From Sipunculus nudus (taxonomy: Eukaryota; Annelida; Sipuncula; Golfingiida; Sipunculidae), in the NCBI GenBank assembly GCA_026874595.1, contig CM049312.1, positions 53,259,429 through 53,323,428 on the forward strand: a DNA stretch of 64,000 nucleotides, given 5' to 3'. Below the pieces are notes generated by a model, which worked only from the letters and a program-made list of their open reading frames with translations, ran no database searches and was not told the origin of the DNA. Of this stretch, positions 47,501 through 59,500 are shown in pieces. A program made the position numbers and the translations under genes. The first letter of the stretch is position 1, and every line of letters begins with the position of its first letter.

Positions 47501-50500
47501 TCGATGAAAAATCTCCTTGGAAACCAGAAATTAGGTCTCTGTTACCCATATCCTTCGAGCTATTGGGCCCCAAAGTACCCCCCCAGAAAAGTAAAAAATT
47601 TCATACAAAAACTTCAATATCTCATTAACTACTTGACTGATGGTCATGATTTTTGGCATACAGATTGATCATGAGATGTTCCATCACTTCCTGCAGACTG
47701 GTGGCGCCACCTGTATTTTTCAATTTTTTACAAATTTTTTTCTCTATTTTTGAGACCTTTAAAAATGTGAACATCTGTTAACAAGGCACAAATCGTAAAG
47801 ACTTGACCTAGAATCTTAATTCTTGACACTCTGAGAGGTCCATGAAAAATCTCCTTGGAAACCAGAAATTAGGTCTCTGTTATCCATATCCTTCAAGGTA
47901 TGGGGCCCCAAAGTACCCCCCAGAATAGTCAAAAATTTCATACAAAAACTTCAATATCTCAATAACTACATTACTGATGGTCATGATTTTTGGCATAAAT
48001 ATTGATCATGAGATGTTCCATCAGTTCCTGCAGACTGGTGGCGCCACCTGTATTGTTCGATTTTTTACGATTTTTTCCTCTATTTTTTAGACCTTTAAGG
48101 ATGCTGTCATCTGTTAACTTGGCACAAATAGTAACAACTGGACCTAAAATCTTCATTCTTGACACACTGAGAGAACTATGAAAAGTCTCCATGGAAACCA
48201 GAAATTAGGTCTCTGTTACCTATATCCTTCAAGCTATGGGGCCACAAAGTACCCCCAAGAATAGTAAAAAATTTCATACAAAAACTTCAATATCTCAATA
48301 ACTACATCACTAATGGTCATGATTTTTGGCATACATATTGATCAAGAGATGTTCCATCAGTTCCTGCAGACTGGTGGCGCCACCTGTATTGTTCGATTTT
48401 TTTTTACAATTTTTTCCTCTATTTTTTAGACCTTTAAGGATGCTGTAATCTGTTAGCGTGGCACAAATCATAACGACTGGACCTAGAATCTTCATTTTCA
48501 ACACACTGAGAGACCTATGAAAAGTCTCCGTGAAAACCAGAAATAAGGTCTCTGTTACCCATATCCTTCAAGCTATGGGGCCACAAAATACCCCCCCAGA
48601 ATAGTAAAAAGTTTCATACAAAGACTTCAATATCTCATTAACTACATCAATGATGGTCATGATTTTAGGCATACGTATTGATCATGGAGTGTTTCATCAG
48701 TTTCTGCAGACTGGTGGTGCCACCTGTATTTGTTCGGGAAATTTTTAAAAGTTTCTTATTTTTGAGACCTTTTAAGATATGAACATCTGTTAACAGGGCA
48801 CAAATCATAAAGACTGGACCTAGAATCTTCATTCTTGACACACAGGGAGACCCATGAAAAGTCTCCATGGAATCCTGAAATAAGGTCTCTGTTACCCATA
48901 TTCTTTAAGCTGAATAATGGAAAATTTGATACAAAAACTGCAGTATCTCAATAACTACAAAACAATTTTTCTGAAACTTACACCAATTATCGGGTCACAT
49001 GTGAACTGGTGCCTAACCAATTTGCGTTGACCTCTGACCTTTCCTGTCTGCCCAGTGTCCATTTGTGTGTCTGTTTCATCACATAAACCCTCATATCTCA
49101 GGAACCGTTTGACCAATCAGGAAATAAAATTTATACAAATGTAGCCCTTGGATAGCTTTATAACATATACAAAAAATGGTGGCGCCACCTGTAACCCTGT
49201 TTGCACAGTGTCCATCTGTTCATCTGCCTTGCGTTAAAATCACTCATATCTCTGCAGTGAATTGACTAATTCACCTGAAATTCCGCATGCTTATACATCC
49301 TGGATAGCTTTCTTGATTTTATGATAGGTGGCGCCACCTTTATTCATGTTCACGCTACAGACATCCAAGCTCATATCTCGGGAACCGTTTGACCTATCAG
49401 GAAATAAAATTTATACAAATGTAGCCCTTGGATAGCTTGATAACATACACAAAAAATGGTGGCGCCACCTGTAACCCTGTTTGCACAGTGTCCATCTGTT
49501 CATCTGCCTTGCGTTAAAATCACTCATATCTCTGCAGTTAATTGACTAATTCACCTGAAATTCGGTATGCGTATACATCCTGGATAGCTTTCTTGATTTT
49601 ATGACAGGTGGCACCACCTACATTCACGTTCACGCTGATGACATCCAAGCTCATATCTCAGGAACCGTTTGACCGATCAGGAAATAAAATTTATACAAAT
49701 ATAGCCCTTGGATAGCTTTATAACATACACAAAAAATGGTGGCGCCACCTGTAACCATGTTTGCACAGTGTCCATCCGTTCATCTGCCTTGGGTTAAAAT
49801 CACGCATATCTCTGCAGTGAATTGACTAATTCACCTGAAATTCAGCACGCTTTTACATCCTGGATAGCTTTCTTGATTTTATGACAGGTGGCACCACCTA
49901 TATTCACGTTCACGCTGCAGACATCCAAGCTCATATCTCAGGAACCATTTGACCGATCAGGAAATAAAATTTATACAAATGTAGCCCTTGGATAGCTTCA
50001 TGACATACACAAAAAATGGTGGCGCCACCTGTAACCATGTTTGCACAGTGTCCATCTGTTCATCTGCCTTTGTTAAAATCACTCATATCTCTGCAGTGAA
50101 TTGACTAATTCACCTGAAATTCGGCATGCTTATACATCCTGGATAGCTTTCTTGATTTTATGACAGGTGGCGCCACCTACATTCACGTTCACGCTGATGA
50201 CATCCAAGCTCATATCTCGGGAACCGTTTGACTGATTAGGAAATAAAATTTATACAAATGTAGCCCTTGATAGCTTCATAACATACACAAAAAATAGTGG
50301 CGCCACCTGTAACCATGTTTGCACAGTGTCCATCTGTTCATCTTCCTTTGTTAAAATCACTCATATCTCTGCAGTGAATTAACTAATTCACCTGAAATTC
50401 GGCATGCGTATACATCCTGGATAGCTTTCTTGATTTTATGACAGGTGGCGCCACCTACATTCACGTTCACGCTGATGACATCCAAGCTCATATCTCAGGA

Positions 50501-53500
50501 ACCGTTTGACCGATCAGGAAATAAAATTTATACAAATGTAGCCCTTGGATAGTTTTATAACATACACAAAAAAATGATGGCGCCACCTGTAACCATGTTT
50601 GCACAGTGTCCATCTGTTCATCTGCCTTGGGTTAAAATCACTCATATCTCTGCAGTGAATTGACTAATTCACCTGAAATTCAGCATGCGTATACATCCTG
50701 GAAGCTTTCTTGATTTTATGACAGGTGGCGCCACCTACACTATAGTTTACTCTGCAGACATCCAAGCTCATATCTCGGGAACCGTTTGACTGATTGGGCC
50801 AAAATTTCGCATGTGTATAGATCTGACATAGGTCTTTATCATACACAAAAATGGAGGGGCCACCTGCAACCATTTTTGCACATTTTGCACAGCATCTGTC
50901 TGTTTGTCTGCTGAGGCCTAAAATCACTCATTTCTCTGTAGTGGTTTGACATAACTGCCTAAAATTTTGCAGGTTTATACATCCTGGACAGCTTTCTTGA
51001 TTTTATGACAGGTGGCGCCACCTACAATCTAGTTAATGCTGCACACATCCAAGCTCATATCTCAGGAACTGTTTGACCGATCAGGAAATAAAATTCATAC
51101 AAATGTAGCCCTTGGATAGCTTTATAACATACACAAAAAATGGTGGCGCCACCTGCAATCATTTTTGCACAGCACCTGTCTGTTTGTCTGTTGAGGCCTT
51201 AAATTACTCATTTCTCTGTAGTGGTTTGACATAACTGCCTAAAGTTTTGCAGGTTTATACATCCTGGATAGCTTTCTTGATGTTATGACAGGTGGCGCCA
51301 CCTACATTCTAGTTAATGCTGCACACATCCAAGCTCATATCTCGGGAACCGTTTGACTGATTGGGCCAAAATTTTGCATGTGTATAGATCTGACATAGGT
51401 CTTTATCATACACAAAACTGTAGGGGCCACCTGCAACCATTTTTGCACATTTTGCACAGCGTGTGTCTGTTTGTCTGCTGAGGCCTAAAATCACTCATTT
51501 CTCTGTAGTGGTTTGACATAACTGCCTAAAATTTTGCAGGTTTATACATCCTGGACAGCTTTCTTGATTTTATGACAGGTGGTGCCACCTAAATTCTAGT
51601 TAACGCTGCACACATCCAAGCTCATATCTCAGGAACCGTTTGACTAATTGGGCCAAAATTGTGTATGTGTTTAGATCTCACATAGGTCTTTATCATACAC
51701 AAAACTGGAGGGGCCACCTGCAACCATTTTTGCACATTTTGCACAGCGTCTGTCTGTTTGTCTGCTGAGGCCTAAAATCACTCATTTCTCTGTAGTGGTT
51801 TGACATAACTGCCTTAAATTTTGCAGGTTTATACATCCTGGACAGCTTTCTTGATTTTATGACAGGTGGCGCCACCTACATTCTAGTTAATGCTGCACAC
51901 ATCCAAGCTCATATCTCAGGAACTGTTTGACCTATCAGGAAATAAAATTTATACAAATGTAGCCCTTGGATAGCTTTATAACATTCACAAAAAATGGTGG
52001 CGCCGCCTGCAATCATTTTTGCACAGCGTCTGTCTGTTTGTCTGTTGAGGCCTAAAATTACTCCTTTCTCTGTAGTGGTTTGACATAACTGCCTAAAGTT
52101 TTGCAGGTTTATACATCCTGGATAGCTTTCTTGATGTTATGACAGGTGGCGCCACCTACATTCTAGTTAATGCTGCACACATCCAAGCTCATATCTCGGG
52201 AACCGTTTGACTGATTGGGCCAAAATTTTGCATGTGTATAGATCTGACATAGGTCTTTATCATACACAAAACTGTAGGGGCCACCTGCAACCATTTTTGC
52301 ACATTTTGCACAGCGTCTGTCTGTTTGTCTACTGAGGCCTAAAATCACTCATTTCGCTGTAGTGGTTTGACATAACTGCCTAAAATTTTGCAGGTTTATA
52401 CATCCTGGACAGCTTTCTTGATTTTATGACAGGTGGCGCCACCTAAATTCTAGTTAACGCTGCACACATCCAAGCTCATATCTCAAGAACCGTTTGACTA
52501 ATTGGGCCAAAATTGTGTATGTGTTTAGATCTCACATAGGTCTTTATCATACACAAAACTGTAGGGGCCACCTCCAACCATTTTTGCACATTTTGCACAG
52601 CGTCTGTCTGTTTGTCTGCTGAGGCCTAAAATGACTCATTTTTCTGTAGTGGTTTGACATAACTGCCTAAAATTTTGCAGGTTTATACATCCTGGACAGC
52701 TTTCTTGATTTTATGACAGGTGGTGCCACCTAAATTCTAGTTAACGCTGCACACATCCAAGCTCATATCTCAGGAACCGTTTGACTAATTGGGCCAAAAT
52801 TGTGTATGTGTTTAGATCTCACATAGGTCTTTATCATACACAAAACTGGAGGGGCCACCTGCAACCATTTTTGCACATTTTGCACAGCGTCTGTCTGTTT
52901 GTCTGCTGAGGCCTAAAATCACTCATTTCTCTGTAGTGGTTTGACATAACTGCCTTAAATTTTGCAGGTTTATACATCCTGGACAGCTTTCTTGATTTTA
53001 TGACAGGTGGCGCCACCTACATTCTAGTTAATGCTGCACACATCCAAGCTCATATCTCAGGAACTGTTTGACCGATCAGGAAATAAAATTTATACAAATG
53101 TAGCCCTTGGATAGCTTTATAACATTCACAAAAAATGGTGGCGCCACCTGCAATCATTTTTGCACAGCGTCTGTCTGTGTGTGTGTTGAGGCCTAGAATT
53201 ACTCATTTCTCTGTAGTGGTTTGACATAACTGCCTAAAGTTTTGCAGGTTTATACATCCTGGATAGCTTTCTTGATGTTATGACAGGTGGCGCCACCTAC
53301 ATTCTAGTTAATGCTGCACACATCCAAGCTCATATCTCGGGAACCGTTTGACTGATTGGGCCAAAATTTTGCATGTGTATAGATCTGACATAGGTCTTTA
53401 TCATACACAAAACTGTAGGGGCCACCTGCAACCATTTTTGCACATTTTGCACAGCGTCTGTCTGTTTGTCTACTGAGGCCTAAAATCACTCATTTCTCTG

Positions 53501-56500
53501 TAGTGGTTTGACATAACTGCCTAAAATTTTGCAGGTTTATACATCCTGGACAGCTTTCTTGATTTTATGACAGGTGGCGCCACCTAAATTCTAGTTAACG
53601 CTGCACACATCCAAGCTCATATCTCAAGAACCGTTTGACTAATTGGGCCAAAATTGTGTATGTGTTTAGATCTCACATAGGTCTTTATCATACACAAAAC
53701 TGGAGGGGCCACCTCCAACCATTTTTGCACAGTGTCTGTCTGTTTGTCTGCTGTGGGCTATAATCACTCATACACATGTAGTGGTTTGACTTTTCTGCCT
53801 AAAATTTCGCATATGTATACAACTTGAACAGCTTGCTGGATTTGTAGTAGGTGGCACAACCTACATACACATTCAGACTGCAGACATCCATGCTAATATG
53901 CAACACTCTATTTCCCCTTGCCACTCAATCCCTGCCTCACTTCACCCGTTCCACTCTGATTTTGGCGGATACACATAGTCACTTGTGGGCTACCCATGTT
54001 CTAGTTTTTAAAGTTTACACATTTTTTCTCTATTTATAGATGCATAAATACAGACTTAATCTTGGCCTGTTGGTTAATCTGTTTGATGCTTCAGTTGAAT
54101 GAGTATATACTACCATTCTGATGATAAAATTTCCTTTTGTGAATCTCTTCCCAGTCAGCTGAGCGTCATGACCCATGGGTCACTTGTTACGAATTGTTTT
54201 CTCTATTTTTCATTCTTGTCATGCAAGGAGGCCCATGAAAAGTGTCTGTGGAAACCTGAAATTAGGTCTCTGTTACCCATATCCTTGAAGCTATAGGACT
54301 CCGAAGTATCCCTCAGAATAATGGAAAATTTGATACAAAAGCTGAAGTATCTGAACAACTAATGCAGAGATCACCATGATTCTTTGCATGCATATTGACC
54401 ATTTAGTCTTTTTATTAGTTTCTGCAGACTGGTGGAGCCACCTGTATTTTTTATGCATTTTTCTCTATTTTTGAGGTATATAAATACAGACACAATCTTG
54501 GCCTGTTGGTTAATCTGTTTGATGCTTCAGTTGAATGGGTATATACTACCATTCAGATGATAAAATTTCCTTTTGCGAATCTCTTCCCAGTCAGCTGAGC
54601 GTCATGACCCATCGGTCACTTGTTAATTAATTTTGTGTGTGTGTGTGTAAGAACTGTTAAAATAAGTTTCATAAAACTTATGTATATACAGAGGTGTTGT
54701 AACTCCAAACATCCTCCTGCCCCACCACCAAAATTAAGTCCTTGCACTTGTGGACTTGGGATGTTAGTTATTTTTAACTGTATACATTTTATAGAATGGA
54801 AAAAGAAATAGGATCTAAATGAACAAATATGTAAACTACTTAACTGTCAACAGCTTTAATATCAAATGCCAACTGATGATCATGGTAATAGTATAGAGCT
54901 TATGTTCACAAACTGCTCACATGCTGCAGTATCAGTATTAACTTTAGGAAATAGATGTTCAGATCACAAAATAATATTTGCAACATTTTCTTGCTCATCA
55001 GTTCAAACCAATCATGTAACCAACCATGGCCTTCATTACCTCTTCCTCTTAGACTTTATCTCTATTTGATATTATTTTAGATTTTTACCTTCAAAGTCAA
55101 CTTCATCTGAGCACAGTGACCCATGGGTCCCTTGTTTTCACTGTGGATGTTAACTAAGTTTTATCATAAATATTTAAATGATCCCTTTTAGAATTTTTGA
55201 GAACTAAAGACTGGCCTTACTCACTGCAGATATTATGCAAAATATAATGCAAAACAAAATCCCCAAGAGCTCTGAGACACTGATTTAATGTACATATTTC
55301 ATTATGTACAGATTTACAACCTTGTGCGTGTTGCTGAACAGACAGAAATGGAGACCGGTCTGCTGGTTGGGGCCGGCGCCGGTCCTCACCATGTGGAAGG
55401 GGTCAACTGTGAGGTCAGTTAAACATTGTTACCAAGTTTTATGGTATCACACAAAGTATCTTTGCATAAGTTGGCCAAGAACAATGTTCTTGATCAGTCA
55501 TTGTTACTATTTGTAATTTGTAATGACAAAGTTTTAATGTCAGTTACATTTAACTGTCATTTAATTGCAAATCAGTTTTAATAATATGTATTTTTCTTTT
55601 ATAGATGATTGCAAACATCAAGATGGCAGAAGGTGATAAGAAGACATTTAACAATACTCACATTGTTAAAATAAACACAGAAGTAAGTACAACATGGGAC
55701 TTTAGTTGCTGAGAAGTATCATTAGATTTGTGAAATGCTAATTCATTCAGTTCAAAGCTTGACTGGTACAAACTAAAAGGTAAATGTAGCATTTAATAAT
55801 GTGAGCAAAAAGCAGGGTTTTCTTTTATTAATTTATCAAGATAAAGACAAAGGGGACTTTTGTTTTGTTTCTGAAATCCCATTTTAATTGACCAGTAGAA
55901 ATTGAAATGACAATTTTCATCCCAGGTTCACCATAGCAAAAAAAGAAGCTTGAGAGAGTTAATATAATTGAAGTCGGAGTTTAACTTTCACCAACAGTTA
56001 TGTCTATTCTTGCATATCACTACTAGATATAAGAAGTGATGGAATATCTCACGTTTTAATCAGTTTTACTTTAAATTTTCCAGGATAACTCACCTGTTAT
56101 GAAGAAGCCAGGAACAACTGATTTTGCTTTGATGGCAAATTTGTTCATCTCAGAGGGGAAGCCAGGCAAGGTAATAATGCCGTGTCTGTGTCTTGATCAG
56201 TGGTTTTGGACTCAAACTTGGACTCTGATTTTGACTCAAAAATGTCAGTGATAAACTCAATTTCCATTTTAAATTTCATTTAATAAGGAGATTTGTACAG
56301 ACTGTGATTTGAATTCTGGTTTCAGATGACTCCGACTTGAAGAGGTTGGACTTGGACTTAAAACTCGAGGATTCGGACGTGGACTTGGGTTTCAATGACT
56401 TAGACTTAAAGAGGGTAGATGTGGACTTCAAGTGGAAATTCACACATTTAAAGAGGTTCTCTTGTCTGAAGAATGAATGAGGCAGAGTTTAATGACTGAA

Positions 56501-59500
56501 TATGTAATATGTTCTATAACATCCATTTCTGGTATGTTTTGGCAGATTCTTGAGGTGAAGGCAGGTAGTCGTACTGGGGATATGAACTACATGTCTTGTT
56601 TAAGATCAGCCCTGGCAAAGCATTATGGAAATAAACCAGTTGGACTTGGAGGGTGTTTCCTGATAGAGAAGGGCAAAGCCAAACTTCATGTTATGGTAAT
56701 CTTAGCATTATTTGAGTTCTCAGTAGTTTTAATAAAGCTTTATATCATATATTTGTGTTATAATGTATTTTGTTAATTCCAAAATGTGGGAGTGTTCTTG
56801 ATTCCTGATTGAAACATTTTTAACTCAGCTGAAAATTAGTCATCAGAGCTAGGATGGGCTAGGATGTCAGGCCAAGCGACTCAGGTTTAGGTGCAAGGCC
56901 AAAGCATGTGGGCCTGACCATACAAAGGAGCAGTTCATTCCAAAAAGCAATTGTGTCATCTACTTAAACTCGCTGCTATTCAGCTTATTCATTATTTCAC
57001 TTTTACTGTCAAGAAGAACATTACTCAAAGACGATTGTTTGCTATCACTTGTCAGAGATATGGAGTCAAAGAAGAGAAAACCGACGGCGTTATGCTTAGG
57101 TGACAAGCTTAAAATCCTTGAGAGGTTCTACCGTGGTGACAAGCCTGCCATCATCCAGATTTAAAAAAATAGATAACATTCCTACAAAGAGAATTCAGGA
57201 AGTTTAATATACAACATAGGCTCATTATTCAATAAGTTTAAATCTACGTTGGACCTGAAAATTACAAATTACCCATTTTAATAAGAAGGCTCTACAATTG
57301 TTCAAAAATGGTTATTCCCTTAGGGTTATCTGTGTGACATCTGCCTTTCACTCATTTTGCTTTTGCCGCTTTGGCACCACTGTAGATATTTAAAGAAACT
57401 AACAGAGCTTCCCCAATGACGATGTCATTTGACCTTTCCCTCTGGTGAATTTGTTGGACTGATCATTACCAATCAAGCTCCGCAATAAATCCAATATTTT
57501 TATATGTCAGTTACATAGGTAAAAAAGAAACATGGAGTTCCCACTGTAAAATGGCATTAAATTTATTTGTCTTACAAACTTGCCACTTAACCCCTGATGG
57601 ATTTTCCGAAAATTTGTTTTTCCAAAAGAAAAGCTTGTTCTCCAACGCTTTCAGAAAAATGGCGCTCTACTGTATAAGTATTATGTAAAAACTTGGACTA
57701 TGTCATATAAGTCTGATTAAACATTATTTTTTAAGATGCTTTGGAGCCCATTCTATGTACAGAAACAAAAAAAAAATGCTCTTCTTTCGCATGTACAATC
57801 ATTTTAGGAGCACAAACAACATCACATGTATTTGGAACCAAGAGAAAGAAAACTATACATGCAGGACAGACTTATTAATATTGCCAAATGGCTGTAGCAA
57901 AGAGTGTAGAATTAGGATTTATATGTTCAGATGCAATAATATAACAAAAACTGTAACCTCTGTTCTGTTTGCAGGGATTTTATATTTTTCTGTGTAAGGC
58001 CCATTCAGCTGAGGGCCATGACCCATGGGTCCCTCCTTATTGAATCCTAACTCGTGCTTCATTCAACAAATATTACCTGCACTGAGTTTGTCAATTTGTA
58101 GAAAAATTACTAAAAATATATTCAAAAAATCTTTCAAAAGATTAGATTTTTTGCCTTGTGGATTATTCATAAATTTTTTTCATCCATTTTTCAGCCCGAC
58201 TTCTCAGCATGTCCTCTGGAATCTGACGCTGCTGTGGACAGCTGGCTGAAGTTTTTCGAAAAGTCTGCTCCTCTGACATGTCTAGGTTATGTCATCTCAC
58301 ATGATCCAGTAAGTAGACTAGTAGCTATTTGTTGATATCATCCTAGGTATTGGCAAGCAGCAAGAATTGGTCATTAACACAAGCAATGAATAGGCAGAAT
58401 ATCAACAATTGCCCAGCCTTACTTCATAAACAGAGAATTACTTCACTTTGTGTTTCAGGTGCTCTTTTTATTTTGTAACACGGGTGTAACTCGTGTTATT
58501 GTTACATTTTATGTTTAATCCATGCTGGTTGAACTCTCGTTGTCCTGTGAGCCTTGAGTTTTCACGCCTGGTCGTGGGTCATGTGATGAGCCTGGTGTGT
58601 GGAGATACACAGCACTGTTCTTTCTAGAGAATTCCTGAAACGCGTGTTTAATGTTGAGTTGGGTCCTTATAGACTGTTCGAGAAGTGGAAAATTCCCGGC
58701 TTTGGGTGTGAAGGTATATAAAGGGGCTGTTTCTTAGAACCAGAGGGCAGACAGCAGAGCAGATACCAGCGGACACAGTAGAACGTGTCATATTCTAAGA
58801 CCTTATCCAACGAATGCGGCAATTATACATTTTCAAAGATTTTCTCCTGGATTTTATACATTTGGACTTCAGTTTACTTTCTGTCTTGTTGCAAGAACTT
58901 TCCACTGGACTATCATTCTCCGAGAGTTTTCATTTAAAGGACTTATCGTGGTGACAGTGTTGGTATCGAGGTACTGTACCATTATCTTCCTGTGTGATTA
59001 TATTGACTTGTTGCTATAATGCTGTTTTACTGTATAATTGTATTGATTTAGTGTATTGTATTTTTAGGGTTGTTTTAAGAATAAATTATAGTTATTTGTT
59101 AACATAAAAAAAAACACTGACTTCTTTAGTCATTCCCCTAGACATTTCACGCTGCCTAGTGTTACAGAATCTGATTTTTTTATGCCCCGCCACAAAGTGG
59201 CCGGGGCATATAGTTTTACCCATGTCCGTCCTTCTGTCATTCCGAAATCAAACAGTTGTACGGGTGTGTGGGCAGATAATGACCAGTTACAGATTGAGTT
59301 TTCGTTTGTCCCGGTTGACCTACTTTTGACCGTTTTACGGATCCTAAACTTAGAAAATTTCATGAAAAATAGAAATTTTCATGACAAATACACATGTACG
59401 GACTTTTTTCGCAATGCCTGCAGATATTGGCCTGATTTTTGGTGTGTATGCAGATATTGACCAGTTACAGATCGAGTTTGCGTTTCGTCCCGGTTGACCT

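Larger units (their letters stand above)
47367..54624 (+). mobile_element. Large Helitron-like tandem-repeat element (AGCTCAGCTGAC family, intron 3)
   Basis: Opens with the AGCTCAGCTGAC...GCTGAGCT hairpin and GTCCGTCGTCC, like the element at 2804-5420. The first array (47440-48960) has ~336-bp units, the second (49080-53880) ~280-285-bp units. Two 3' termini occur, GACCCATGGGTCACTTGTT ending at 54188 and a decayed copy ending at 54624. The last ~120 bp before each are nearly identical, so the end was duplicated or a second element inserted. About 7.3 kb, no protein. Short open frames repeat with the unit and are not genes. Confidence 0.6.

Noticed and set aside
50664-53489. Short repeated open frames (about 60 codons) recurring in the array
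   Set aside because: They follow the ~285-bp unit exactly, lie on the opposite strand of an intron and change with unit variants; they are by-products of repetition.
47440-53880. Regular repeats with spacers, resembling a CRISPR array
   Set aside because: Units are 280-336 bp and nearly continuous, with no short identical repeat plus unique spacers, and the genome is eukaryotic.
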